A stretch of 53,444 nucleotides of DNA from Chloroflexota bacterium (lineage in GTDB: Bacteria > Chloroflexota > Dormibacteria > CF-121). The position numbers and the translations under genes were made by a program. Location of the stretch: contig VBID01000125.1 of the NCBI GenBank assembly GCA_005880615.1, forward strand, positions 1 to 53,444. The letters run 5' to 3'. Shown here in pieces: positions 1 to 8,615 of this stretch. The notes below the pieces were generated by a model. That model did not search any database and was not told the origin of the DNA. It saw only the letters and a list, made by a program, of their open reading frames with translations. The stretch's first letter is position 1. Each line of letters starts with the position of its first letter.

Positions 1-863
1 ACGGCATCGGCCTGCTGCGGAGCGAATTCCTCTTCTTGGGGCGGGATCGCCTGCCCGATGAGGACGAGCAAGTCACGATGCTGGCGGAGGTGCTGGCCGC
101 GCTCGGTGGCCGGCCTGTCATCTTGCGCACGCTGGACGTGGGCGCCGACAAGCCGCTGCCCGCGCTGCCCCAGCCGGCGGAAGCCAATCCAGCCCTCGGC
201 GTTCGGGGCCTCCGCCTGCAGCTGCTCAGGCATCCAGACCTGTTGAAGACTCAACTGCGGGCCGCGCTCCGCGTCGCCTCCGGCCATCGGCTTCGGATCA
301 TGTTCCCGATGGTGTCCACGGTCTCGGAGGTGCGCGCCGCTCGCCAACTCCTCCTCGATGCCCAGCGCGAACTGTTCCCGCGCGGAACACCGCCACCGGT
401 GGAGGTGGGGATCATGGTCGAGGTGCCGGCCGCAGCGGTCGCCGCCGACCTGCTGGCGACCGAGGTGGACTTCTTCAGCGTGGGTACCAATGACCTGGCG
501 CAGTACCTGTTCGCCGCCGATCGCACCAATCCCGACGTGGCGCACCTGGCCGACAGCCTGCATCCGGCCATGCTGCGGATGATTGGGGACGTGGCCGCCG
601 CCGCCCATCGGCATCACCGGTGGGTCGGCATCTGTGGCGAGATGGCCAGCGACCCGTGGGCACTGCCCTTGTTGATTGGGCTGGGTCTCGACGAGCTCAG
701 CGTCCATCCCCCCGCGGTGGCTCCCATCAAGGCCCGGCTGCGCCGGCTGAACGCGCAGGAATGTGCCCAGGTGACCCACGCGACGCTTGGGCTGGAGGAC
801 GGCGAGGCAGTCCGCCGGCTGCTGACCCTTGGCGGGCTGGCCCCACCATCCGGAACCAGGTGA
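1..863 (+). CDS. ptsI: PTS enzyme I, C-terminal part (5' cut by window)
   Basis: This is the C-terminal PEP-binding TIM-barrel half of phosphoenolpyruvate-protein phosphotransferase, which moves phosphate from PEP to HPr in the cytoplasm. The frame is open from nt 3, so the gene begins outside the window; the ATG at 36 lies inside the conserved block and is not the start. Family motifs in order are GIGLLRSEFLF, RTLDVGADKPLP, ANPALGVRGLRL, IMFPMVSTVSE, DFFSVGTNDLAQYLFAADR and the active-site loop GICGEMASDP. The phospho-histidine domain is not visible, so ptsI, ptsP or a multidomain fusion cannot be told apart. The stop overlaps the hisC GTG as GTGA, implying translational coupling. Confidence 0.93.
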   Translation, partial: GIGLLRSEFLFLGRDRLPDEDEQVTMLAEVLAALGGRPVILRTLDVGADKPLPALPQPAEANPALGVRGLRLQLLRHPDLLKTQLRAALRVASGHRLRIMFPMVSTVSEVRAARQLLLDAQRELFPRGTPPPVEVGIMVEVPAAAVAADLLATEVDFFSVGTNDLAQYLFAADRTNPDVAHLADSLHPAMLRMIGDVAAAAHRHHRWVGICGEMASDPWALPLLIGLGLDELSVHPPAVAPIKARLRRLNAQECAQVTHATLGLEDGEAVRRLLTLGGLAPPSGTR

Positions 864-1906
864 TCCGGCCGCGCCAAGCGATTGCGTCGATGCAGCCCTA
901 CGAATGGGAACCGCCCAGCGCGCGCATCGCCCAGAACGCGGGCGTCCCGGAGGAAGACGTGATCCGCTTCGACACCAACACCGCACCGTGGCCGGGTGCG
1001 GCCCTCGCCGATTTGCCCAGCCTGACGCTCAACGAGTATCCGGACACCAGCTATGCCACCCTGACCGACGCCCTGCACGCGTATACGGGCGTGGCGGCCA
1101 ACTGGATCACGGTGGGGGCGGGGGCCGATGAGATCCTGGACCTGCTCGCCAAGGGGTTCATCGGCAGCGGAGACCCGGTGGTCCTGTCGCGGCCGACCTA
1201 CGCCATGTTCCGGATCGTCAGCGAGATCGCCGGTGGCCGCGTAATTGCCGTCCCCACCGTGGGCCTCCAGCTTGACCTCGACCCATTTCTGCGCGCGGCG
1301 CGCGAGGCCCGTCTGACCTGGCTGTGCAATCCCAACAATCCCACCGGGGAGTTGCAGGCGCTGCCCATGGTGGAGCGGGTGCTGGCCGCCACGGATGGCA
1401 TCGTCGCCGTCGATGAGGCCTACTTCGAGTTCTCGGGCGTGACCGCGGCCGCGCTGATTCCCAGGTTCGAGAATCTGGTGATCGTCCGAACGCTGAGCAA
1501 AGCCTTCGGCCTGGCGGGGGTGCGGGTCGGCTACGCCCTGGCTGGCCCGGCGATCAGCGACACGCTGCGACGGGTCAGGCCCCCCGGCAGCATCAGCGTG
1601 GTGTCGGAGGCGCTAGCCGTGCGTGCCCTGAGCGACCAGCCCGGGATGCGCCGCCGCGTCGCCCAGATCATCGAAGCCCGCCAGGCGTTGCGCGACGACC
1701 TCAGCCGAATCGGCCTGGAGGTCTTGTCCTCGGCGGGCAACTTCCTCCTGGTGCGGGCCGGGCGAGACGTTTCCTCCATGCTGCTTCGTCGAGGACTGGT
1801 CGTCCGCTCTTTTCCAGCCGGCTCGCCCGTCGATGGATACATCCGGATCACAGTGCGAACGCCCGAGGCCAATGCCAGGTTGGTGCAGGCCCTGCGCGAC
1901 CGCTGA
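860..1906 (+). CDS. hisC: Histidinol-phosphate aminotransferase
   Basis: A class II PLP-dependent aminotransferase of about 348 residues that converts imidazole-acetol phosphate and glutamate to histidinol phosphate; some HisC enzymes also act on aromatic amino acids. The start is GTG at 860, overlapping the enzyme I stop by 4 nt, because it adds the usual HisC opening (IRPRQAIASMQPY) that the ATG at 890 would remove. Visible motifs are CNPNNPTGE, the VDEAYFEFS cofactor Asp/Tyr region, and TLSKAFGLAG with the PLP lysine at about residue 214. Other his genes are absent nearby, so the real substrate could be aromatic. Confidence 0.9.
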   Translation: MIRPRQAIASMQPYEWEPPSARIAQNAGVPEEDVIRFDTNTAPWPGAALADLPSLTLNEYPDTSYATLTDALHAYTGVAANWITVGAGADEILDLLAKGFIGSGDPVVLSRPTYAMFRIVSEIAGGRVIAVPTVGLQLDLDPFLRAAREARLTWLCNPNNPTGELQALPMVERVLAATDGIVAVDEAYFEFSGVTAAALIPRFENLVIVRTLSKAFGLAGVRVGYALAGPAISDTLRRVRPPGSISVVSEALAVRALSDQPGMRRRVAQIIEARQALRDDLSRIGLEVLSSAGNFLLVRAGRDVSSMLLRRGLVVRSFPAGSPVDGYIRITVRTPEANARLVQALRDR

Positions 1907-2017
1907 GCCTTGGCGCCCAGACGGATTTGTGCGATCTGCCCATGTGCCAATGGTCTGGCACCCCTGCACGCCTTTCGTGACTATCGTCCGTAGCCCGTAG
2001 CCCGCTCGACGCCTAGC

Positions 2018-5000
2018 GTGGAGGTGGCCGTGATCGATTCACGCCCACAAGGAACGGGACTCTACGACCCGCGCTTCGAACACGACGCGTGCGGGATCGG
2101 CTTCGTCGCGGACTCGTCGGGCCGGCCCAGCCGGGCCATCGTCGACGCGGCGCTGGTGGCACTCGGTCGGGTTCGCCACCGCGGCGCGGTCGCGGCCGAC
2201 CATCGCTCCGGCGACGGCGCGGGCATGCTGCTTCCGCTGCCGCAGGGATTCTTCAGTGACGTGGCAGCTATCGCCGGCCGAGTGGGCGTGGCCATGGTGT
2301 TCCTCCCCGCGGACCAGGACCGCGAGCGAATGCATGCCATCGTCCAGGGGGCGTCCCTGGCCGAGGGTCTCGAGGTGCTGCGATGGCGTCCGGTGCCCGT
2401 CGACCCGTCCGCCCTGGGCGCGGTGGCGCAAGCTAGTGCGCCGCTGATCGAGCAGGCCCTCCTGCGCCGTTCCGCCGCCAGCGACGCGGACGAGTTGGAG
2501 CGGCAATGTTTCCGCGCGCGCAAACGGATCGAGCGAGAGGCCGGGGAGACTGGGCTCCGCCTCTACGTTGCCTCGATGTCGTTCCGCACCATCACCTACA
2601 AAGCCATGTGCGCGGCGGACCAACTGGCCGCCTTTTATGCCGACCTGCGCGATCCCCGGGTCGAGGCCTCGTTCTGCATCTTCCATCAGCGTTACAGCAC
2701 CAACACCGCGCCCTCCTGGGAACGGGCACAGCCGTTCCGATTCCTCTGCCACAACGGTGAGATCAATACCATCCAGGGCAACATCAACTGGATGCGGGCC
2801 CGCGAGGGACGCCTGGGGGCGGGCACGCTGGCACCGGAAGACCTGCTCCGACCCGTCATCGATGAGGCCGGGTCGGACTCGGCGATGCTCGACAACGCCG
2901 TGGAACTGCTGGTGCGAGGCGGCCGCGATGTGCGGCACGCGCTGGCCATGCTGGTCCCCGAGGCCTGGGAAGGCTTCGACGTGGAGCCTGCGGTCCGCGA
3001 CTTCTACCGCTATCACGCCGCCTTGATGGAGCCGTGGGACGGACCCGCGGGACTGATCTTTACCGACGGCCAGCGAGTGGGCGCGCTGCTCGACCGCAAT
3101 GGACTGCGGCCGCTGCGCTACGCCGTCTGCGAGGACGGGCTGGTGGCCTGCGCCAGCGAAGTGGGCGCCATCGATGTGACGGGCCACGGCCGGGTTCGCC
3201 GGGGCAAGCTGGGTCCGGGCGAGATGCTCTGCGTTGACCCCGCCGCCGGCGGACTCCAGGACGACCAGGCGGTGAAAGCCGGGCTGGCGGCCCGCCAGCC
3301 GTACGGGCGTTGGGCCGACGACCACCTGCTGCCCGGCGACACAGGTGAGCCGGTGGCCACTGTTCCCGGGGACCTGCTCGCGCGCCAGGTCGCCTTCGGC
3401 TACACGAAAGAAGAATTCACGTTCGTGCTGCGTCCGATGGCGGCGCAGGGGCACGAGCCGACCTTTTCCATGGGAGACGACACCGCCCCCGCCGTCGCGG
3501 CCGACCGTCCGCGCCTCCTCTACAGCTACTTCAAGCAGCGGTTCGCCCAGGTGACCAACCCCGCCATCGACCACCTGCGCGAGCGCCTGGTCATGTCGAC
3601 GCGGACCTGCCTGGGTTCGGTGACGCCGCTCCTCCAGGAGCGCGAGGATGCGGCGCACTTGATCGAGCTGGACGCCTTCCTCCTGTACCCGTCGGGACTC
3701 GACGCGCTGCGTGGACCCGATGGGCCTCTCCCCTCGGTCACCCTCGACACCACGTTTGCCGTGGCTGACGGGTCGCCCGGCCTTGAGCGTGCGTGCCGGC
3801 GGTTGGCGGAAGAAGCCGAACGCGCCGCCCGCGCCGGGACCTCCGTCCTGGTCATTTCCGACTCGGGGGTTTCGGCGGAGCGGGCGCCGGTGCCAGCCCT
3901 GCTGGCGACCGGGGCCGTCCACCACCACCTGGTCCGGACGGGGTTACGCAGCCTGGCCAGCCTGGTGGTCGAAACCGACGAGCCGCACGAGGTCCACCAC
4001 TTCGCCTGCTTGCTGGGGTATGGCGCGGAAGCGATCTGCCCGCGACTCGCCCTGGAGACGGTCGCCGCCCTCGCCGTTCCGGGCCGGATCAGAGAGGACG
4101 GGCCCGATCCCCGCGGGGCGCAGGAACGGTTCATGCGCGGCATCGAGGAAGGCGTCCTGAAGATCCTGTCGAAGATGGGGATCTCCACCCTCGACAGCTA
4201 TCGAGGCGCGCAGATCTTCGATGCCCTCGGACTGGCCGGCGAGGTGGTCGACCTGTGCTTCCGGGGGACGCCCTCGCCTCTGGGCGGCGCCACCTTTGCC
4301 GACCTGGCCGCCGATGTACTGGTCCGCCACGCCGCCGGCTTCGTGGTCGCGCCCACGCTGGAGAGTCCGGGCTTCTACAAGCACCACAAGACCGGCGTCG
4401 AGTACCACGCCACCAACCCGGAGGTGGTAGCGGCCTTGCAGCAGACGGTGGGGATCGAGGCCCAGCCGGAACCGGAGGGCGAACCGGAGGCAGTCGCGGC
4501 GGCCGTTCCGACGCGGGAGCTGCTGGCGGCCCACGCGCTGCAGCGCGCCGTGCGGCCCAGGGCCAACGGCCACGGCTACGAGCGCTACGAAACCTACGCC
4601 CGCCTGGTCAATGATCGCCCGGCCACGGCGCTTCGCGACCTACTGACCATGATGCCCGCGGCTTCGCCGCTGCCGCTGCATGAGGTTGAACCGGCAACCA
4701 CCATCGTGCGCCGCTTCTCCACCGGCGCCATGTCGCATGGGTCGATCGCCGCGGAAGCGCACGAGACGCTGGCCATCGCCATGAACCGGCTGGGCGGCCG
4801 GAGCAACACGGGCGAAGGGGGCGAAGATCCGGCGCGGTTCCGCACCCGGGGCACCGACCGCGACTGCAACTCCCGGATCAAGCAGGTGGCCTCCGGGCGC
4901 TTCGGGGTGACACCCGAGTATTGCGCCTTCGCCGACGAGCTGCAGATCAAGATCGCCCAGGGCTCCAAGCCGGGCGAGGGCGGCCAGCTCCCCGGCCACA

Positions 5001-6595
5001 AGGCCACCGAAGAGATCGCCCGGCTGCGCCATACCCAGCCGGGCATCGCGTTGATCTCGCCACCCCCGCACCACGACATCTATTCCATCGAAGACCTGGC
5101 CCAGCTGATCTTCGACCTCAAGCAGGTGAACCCGCTGGCCGCGGTCTCGGTGAAGCTGGTGGCCGAGACCGGGGTCGGCACCATCGCCGCGGGCGTGGTC
5201 AAGGGACTGGCGGACGTGGTGCACATCGCTGGCGCCGATGGGGGCACCGGGGCCAGCCCACTGTCTTCCATCAAGAATGCGGGCATCCCCTGGGAGCTCG
5301 GCCTGGCCGAGGCCCAACAGACGCTGGTCCGCAATGGCCTTCGTGACCGGGTGCGCCTGCGGGTGGACGGAGGGTTCAAGACCGGCCGCGACGTCGTGAT
5401 CGCGGCCCTGCTGGGCGCCGACGAGTACAGCTTCGGCACCGCCGCCCTGCTGGCGGAAGGCTGCCTGATGGTGCGCACCTGCCATCTCGACACGTGCCCA
5501 GCGGGCATCGCCACCCAGCGGCCGGAGCTGCGCGCCAAGTTTGCCGGCACGCCCGAGATGGTGGCCGCCTACCTGACCTACGTTGCCGAAGAGGTTCGCC
5601 GGATCCTGGCCGGCCTTGGCCTGCGCAGCCTGCAGGAGGCGGTGGGCCGCGTCGATCTACTGCGGCAGCAGCCGGCCGAGGGCCGCCGGGCGGATCGGCT
5701 GGACCTGTCCCCATTGCTGGCGGCTCCGGGGTCGGGTCCGCGTCAGTACGTCCGCTCGCTTCCGATCCAGCGACCGACCTCGTGGCTGGGCGACCGGCTC
5801 TGCGCCGATGCCTTTCAGGCGGTCCGAAACGGCGAGCGCCTTGAGCTCCGCTACGACATCGGGAACGGCGACCGCACGGTAGGCGCCAAGCTGGGTGGGA
5901 TGCTGGCCATGGAGTTCGGCACCTCCACCCCCAGCGGGTCTGTCACGGTGCGGTTCGACGGCGCCGCCGGCCAGAGTTTCGGCGCGTTCCTCACGGATGG
6001 CGTGGAGTTCGACCTCACCGGCGAGGCCAACGACTACGTGGGCAAGGGCATGGGTGGTGGGCGCATCGTCATCCGGCCACCCGCCGACGATGCCGGGGAT
6101 CCGCACCTGCTGGGCAACACCGTCCTCTACGGTGCGACCAGCGGGGAGCTGTTCTGCGCCGGGCGGGCCGGCGAGCGCTTCGCCGTCCGCAACAGTGGAG
6201 CAGTCGCCGTGGTGGAAGGCGTGGGCGAGCACGCGTGCGAGTACATGACCGGCGGCACGGTCGTGGTGCTGGGGTCCGTCGGCCACAACCTGGGCGCCGG
6301 GATGACCGGCGGGGAGGTCTTCGTCTACGATCCCGGGATTGCGTTGCGGGCGATGATCAACCCCGAACTGGTCGACGTCCACCGCCTTCACGGCGAGCAT
6401 CAACTCCTGGCCGAGCACACGTTGCGCTTACGCGAGCTGCTGGAGCGGCACGCCACCTACACCGGGTCAGGGCTGGCCCGGTCCATTCTCGATGGCTGGC
6501 ACGAAGCCCTGCACCATTTCTGGCGGGTCGCGCCCCGGGGCGACGTCGCGCGCATCGAAAACCAGCACGAGGGGACAATGGCGGCCCGGGGCTAA
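2018..6595 (+). CDS. gltB: Glutamate synthase large subunit (glutamine 2-oxoglutarate aminotransferase)
   Basis: A 1525-residue GOGAT large chain. The start is GTG at 2018; GTGs at 2024 and 2030 are close alternatives. The predicted N-terminal nucleophile is Cys25 in HDACGIGF, implying removal of a short propeptide. Domains in order are class II glutamine amidotransferase (about 25-430), a central domain, the FMN-binding synthase barrel (about 850-1240, with GEGGEDPAR, SGRFGV and ADGGTGASPLSS), and the C-terminal GXGXG beta-helix (about 1290-1480, GGGRIVIRPP and TGGEVFVYD). A CX5CX4C cluster at Cys1149/1155/1160 would bind the 3Fe-4S centre. No gltD (small subunit) follows, so the electron-donating partner is encoded elsewhere or the enzyme is ferredoxin-dependent. 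Confidence 0.96.
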   Translation: MEVAVIDSRPQGTGLYDPRFEHDACGIGFVADSSGRPSRAIVDAALVALGRVRHRGAVAADHRSGDGAGMLLPLPQGFFSDVAAIAGRVGVAMVFLPADQDRERMHAIVQGASLAEGLEVLRWRPVPVDPSALGAVAQASAPLIEQALLRRSAASDADELERQCFRARKRIEREAGETGLRLYVASMSFRTITYKAMCAADQLAAFYADLRDPRVEASFCIFHQRYSTNTAPSWERAQPFRFLCHNGEINTIQGNINWMRAREGRLGAGTLAPEDLLRPVIDEAGSDSAMLDNAVELLVRGGRDVRHALAMLVPEAWEGFDVEPAVRDFYRYHAALMEPWDGPAGLIFTDGQRVGALLDRNGLRPLRYAVCEDGLVACASEVGAIDVTGHGRVRRGKLGPGEMLCVDPAAGGLQDDQAVKAGLAARQPYGRWADDHLLPGDTGEPVATVPGDLLARQVAFGYTKEEFTFVLRPMAAQGHEPTFSMGDDTAPAVAADRPRLLYSYFKQRFAQVTNPAIDHLRERLVMSTRTCLGSVTPLLQEREDAAHLIELDAFLLYPSGLDALRGPDGPLPSVTLDTTFAVADGSPGLERACRRLAEEAERAARAGTSVLVISDSGVSAERAPVPALLATGAVHHHLVRTGLRSLASLVVETDEPHEVHHFACLLGYGAEAICPRLALETVAALAVPGRIREDGPDPRGAQERFMRGIEEGVLKILSKMGISTLDSYRGAQIFDALGLAGEVVDLCFRGTPSPLGGATFADLAADVLVRHAAGFVVAPTLESPGFYKHHKTGVEYHATNPEVVAALQQTVGIEAQPEPEGEPEAVAAAVPTRELLAAHALQRAVRPRANGHGYERYETYARLVNDRPATALRDLLTMMPAASPLPLHEVEPATTIVRRFSTGAMSHGSIAAEAHETLAIAMNRLGGRSNTGEGGEDPARFRTRGTDRDCNSRIKQVASGRFGVTPEYCAFADELQIKIAQGSKPGEGGQLPGHKATEEIARLRHTQPGIALISPPPHHDIYSIEDLAQLIFDLKQVNPLAAVSVKLVAETGVGTIAAGVVKGLADVVHIAGADGGTGASPLSSIKNAGIPWELGLAEAQQTLVRNGLRDRVRLRVDGGFKTGRDVVIAALLGADEYSFGTAALLAEGCLMVRTCHLDTCPAGIATQRPELRAKFAGTPEMVAAYLTYVAEEVRRILAGLGLRSLQEAVGRVDLLRQQPAEGRRADRLDLSPLLAAPGSGPRQYVRSLPIQRPTSWLGDRLCADAFQAVRNGERLELRYDIGNGDRTVGAKLGGMLAMEFGTSTPSGSVTVRFDGAAGQSFGAFLTDGVEFDLTGEANDYVGKGMGGGRIVIRPPADDAGDPHLLGNTVLYGATSGELFCAGRAGERFAVRNSGAVAVVEGVGEHACEYMTGGTVVVLGSVGHNLGAGMTGGEVFVYDPGIALRAMINPELVDVHRLHGEHQLLAEHTLRLRELLERHATYTGSGLARSILDGWHEALHHFWRVAPRGDVARIENQHEGTMAARG

Positions 6596-6620
6596 AGCCC
6601 CGATCTACCGATCGGACGAC

Positions 6621-6662
6621 GCAGATGGGGATGCGGGGCGTGCCGAGCCGCAGGAGGCGACG
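6621..6662. repeat. 42-bp direct repeat, copy 1
   Basis: Perfect copy of the sequence at 6747-6788, beginning GCAGATGGGGATGCGG. It lies in the 303-bp gene-free stretch between gltB and the XRE-TPR gene. No reading frame there resembles a known protein. Confidence 0.85.
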
Positions 6663-6746
6663 AGCACGGGAGGAAGCGCACCCGTTGGTGCGTGACCGAC
6701 CGCGCGCAGGAGACGAAGCCCGGGCCCGGGCCGTCCGACGAACGAA

Positions 6747-6788
6747 GCAGATGGGGATGCGGGGCGTGCCGAGCCGCAGGAGGCGACG
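6747..6788. repeat. 42-bp direct repeat, copy 2
   Basis: Identical to 6621-6662 over 42 bp, 126 bp downstream of it. The spacer between the copies is purine/GC-rich and looks non-coding. Confidence 0.85.
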
Positions 6789-6798
6789 CCCGGATCGG

Positions 6799-6898
6799 CC
6801 GCGTCCGCGCCCAAGATGCGAGTTTGTTCCGGTGGCCTCGGGCTCAGGCCGCATCCGCGCCCGAGATGCAAGTTCGACTCGGTGGATCCGGGCCCGGG
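6799..6898. repeat. Two tandem 50-bp units of a dispersed repeat
   Basis: Two head-to-tail 50-bp units (6799-6848 and 6849-6898) share the core TCCGCGCCC(A/G)AGATGC and a downstream CGGTGG. A third copy lies 7 kb away at 13819-13863 in another intergenic gap. Each carries GCATC or GCGTC followed by GATGC, which could form a small hairpin. The 50-bp period is not a multiple of three, which argues against coding. The array ends exactly at the stop of the XRE-TPR gene. Confidence 0.8.
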
Positions 6899-8305
6899 CT
6901 AGGCGCGGAACTCTTCGCCCTGGGCCGGAACCCCTGCGGTGTCCGCCCGCACCGCGTGCGGGCGCGCGACCGCCATCGCCTGCCGCCAGTGTTCGATGGC
7001 CAGATCCTTCTCGCCCCGAGCGCCCAGGATTTCGGCATACTGCGCATGGCATTCCGCCAGCCGCTCAGTGACCCCCAGGGACGTCAACAGCGCAATCGCC
7101 TGGGTGAAGACCTGGTCGGTCCTGGTGTCATCGCCCGCCCGCGCGGTCAGCCGGCCCAGGAACTGGAGCGCCAGCGCCGCCGTCATGGACTCGCCCAGCC
7201 GCTCCGCAAGTGCCAGCGCCTGCGTGACGTAGTCCTCCGCCTGCGCGAAGGCTTCGCGATGCAGGTACAACTCGCCCATGCTGAGCAGCACATGGCTCTT
7301 GCCCTGTTCCGTCTGCTCCTGATCAAAGATGCCAAGCGCGCCGCTGATGTGGCGCTCCGCCGCCTCCAGGTCGCCCTGCTTCATCAGCACCAACCCCAGG
7401 TTGTTTTCGGCCCGGGCCATCGCCAGGCGGTCCTGCTGCATGCCGTAGAGCGCCAGCGCCTTGTGCGAATAGGAGGCGGCCCGCGTCAGGTTGCCCATCT
7501 CCTGGTAGGCCACGCTCAGATCGTTGTACATCCGCGCCAGGCGACTGAGGTCGCGCAGCGCCCCGGCCGCACGCACCGCCTCTTCGTAGAGGGCCACCGC
7601 CTTGGCCCACTGGTGATGGGTGAGCTGGATGGCGCCGATATGCCCGAGGATCCGGACCTCGGTGGACAGGGGAACCGGGCTCAGCTTCCGACACTCCCGC
7701 AGAGCGGCTTCGGCCAGTTCCAGGGCTTCCCGTCGCTCCAGCATGTACAGGCCTCCCGCCTCACCATCCATGCACTCCACGACCATCCATCCGTCGCCGA
7801 TCTCCTGGAAGAGCGTCCGCGCCCGGCGGTAGTTCTCGAGAGCGCCCTCCGGATCCTTGAGCTCCAGCTGGGCCCGCCCCAGGTAGTAGCGCGCGAGCGC
7901 TTCTTCACCGGCCCCCCGAGCAGGAGGAAGCATCCCGTAGGCCGTGTCTCGCAACGCCCGCCAGTCCCCGGCCAGCGCCAATTGCTCGAGATGGTCAAGG
8001 GCAGGATCGGTGGCGGTCCCGCGGAGGGGCCGGCGAGGAGCCCCGCCCCCATCCCCGATGAAGAACGCGATCGGCTTGCCGGTTCGCTGCGCGATGTGCT
8101 CCAGCGTCCGCATGGAGGGACGGGCCTTGCCGGTTTCCACCAGGTGGATGGCCGCCCGGCTGACTTCGCCCTGGGCCACCTGTTCGAGGGTGAGCCCAGC
8201 TTCCAACCGGGCCTGCCGAACACTCCCCGGGCGGACGTCCACGCCAGGGAGATGGGGTCGCCGAGCGGGCGGCTTGACAGAAGTTCCCCTCACAAGACTA
8301 GGCAT
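6899..8305 (-). CDS. XRE-family HTH regulator with C-terminal TPR domain (RRNPP-like receptor candidate)
   Basis: A 468-residue cytoplasmic protein. Residues about 25-85 form an XRE helix-turn-helix (VRQARLEAGLTLEQVAQG, then SRAAIHLVETGKARPS), and the rest is about eight to ten tetratricopeptide-type helical pairs (for example ARMYNDLSVAYQEMGNL and ARAENNLGLVLMKQGDLE). This HTH plus TPR architecture is that of RRNPP receptors (PlcR, NprR, PrgX), which bind short re-imported peptides, and also of some actinobacterial TPR regulators without a known peptide. A gene for a secreted short peptide lies 68 nt upstream on the same strand, so the two are probably co-transcribed. The start is ATG at 8305; an in-frame GTG at GVDVRPG is an alternative. 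Direct evidence for peptide binding is lacking. Confidence 0.85.
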   Translation of the reverse strand: MPSLVRGTSVKPPARRPHLPGVDVRPGSVRQARLEAGLTLEQVAQGEVSRAAIHLVETGKARPSMRTLEHIAQRTGKPIAFFIGDGGGAPRRPLRGTATDPALDHLEQLALAGDWRALRDTAYGMLPPARGAGEEALARYYLGRAQLELKDPEGALENYRRARTLFQEIGDGWMVVECMDGEAGGLYMLERREALELAEAALRECRKLSPVPLSTEVRILGHIGAIQLTHHQWAKAVALYEEAVRAAGALRDLSRLARMYNDLSVAYQEMGNLTRAASYSHKALALYGMQQDRLAMARAENNLGLVLMKQGDLEAAERHISGALGIFDQEQTEQGKSHVLLSMGELYLHREAFAQAEDYVTQALALAERLGESMTAALALQFLGRLTARAGDDTRTDQVFTQAIALLTSLGVTERLAECHAQYAEILGARGEKDLAIEHWRQAMAVARPHAVRADTAGVPAQGEEFRA

Positions 8306-8373
8306 AATTTACACGCTTCGTAACCGCTCGGCGACCTCGGGTTATCGCTTACCCCAGTCGGGGACGGATTGGT

Positions 8374-8469
8374 CTACCAACCGGACGGTGAGCCGTCGGC
8401 GAACACGGTAGCGGCGAAAGCCACCAGGCTAAACAGGGCGACCAGAAGGGATAGGCCGAATTTCCGCAT
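8374..8469 (-). CDS. 31-residue exported pro-peptide, candidate signalling peptide
   Basis: A small ORF with a strong ribosome site (GGAGG, about 8 nt before ATG). The product has a basic start (MRK), a hydrophobic core (FGLSLLVALFSLVAFAA) and a signal-peptidase-like end TVFA, after which only DGSPSGW remains. That is a complete Sec signal peptide carrying a heptapeptide. Phr, PapR and NprX pro-peptides of RRNPP systems have the same plan (export signal followed by a 5-10 residue C-terminal pheromone). It lies 68 nt upstream of the XRE-TPR gene on the same strand, behind a promoter whose -35 sits in a perfect palindrome. Alternative readings are a small toxin or an orphan exported peptide. 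Confidence 0.7.
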   Translation of the reverse strand: MRKFGLSLLVALFSLVAFAATVFADGSPSGW

Positions 8470-8510
8470 TTTTTGACCTCCGTTGAGCGTCTTGTTAAGG
8501 GGCTCACTAC

Positions 8511-8539
8511 GGAGTACGGCCTGTGGGCAAAACTGTCAA
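8511..8539 (-). promoter_or_regulatory. Putative promoter of the peptide/XRE-TPR operon
   Basis: On the minus strand a perfect -35 TTGACA (8539-8534) is followed after 17 bp by TACTCC (8516-8511), a weak -10. It would give a leader of about 35 nt before the peptide gene. The -35 lies inside the left arm of the palindrome, so a bound protein could occlude polymerase. Confidence 0.45.
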
Positions 8540-8557
8540 GTGGCAGTTACTTGACAG
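8533..8557. promoter_or_regulatory. Perfect 9-bp inverted repeat, candidate operator
   Basis: CTGTCAAGT, 7 bp, ACTTGACAG: perfect 9-bp arms. Each arm contains a TTGACA -35 box, one per strand, pointing outwards to the peptide gene (minus) and the LuxR-type gene (plus). The geometry suits a dimeric HTH repressor or activator controlling both genes. The adjacent XRE-TPR protein or the LuxR protein are the obvious candidates (inference). Confidence 0.65.
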
Positions 8558-8579
8558 AATGGGCAGCGCGTGCTACGAA
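8551..8579 (+). promoter_or_regulatory. Putative promoter of the LuxR-type gene
   Basis: TTGACA at 8551-8556, 17 bp, then TACGAA at 8574-8579 preceded by TG (extended -10). If used, transcription starts near 8586, which excludes the GTG at 8523 and favours the GTG at 8616 with a GGGGGA ribosome site. Confidence 0.4.
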
Positions 8580-8615
8580 GCCAGCAGTTGCAAGCCGAGA
8601 TCTGGGGGAACGCCT

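Noticed and set aside
620-859. N-terminal extension of hisC overlapping enzyme I
   Set aside because: The extension lies in the enzyme I coding sequence in another frame and looks like shadow coding; GTG 860 gives the family N-terminus.
2039-3928. Long open frame antisense to gltB (629 codons)
   Set aside because: A product of high GC and codon bias in the real gene; no domain, start signal or plausible composition.
6799-6898. CRISPR array
   Set aside because: Only two tandem units with no unique spacers and a distant third copy; no cas genes.
8273-8280. CTTGACAG inside the XRE-TPR start region as a second operator
   Set aside because: A single half-site identical to a common -35 sequence; no partner arm, so chance is likely.
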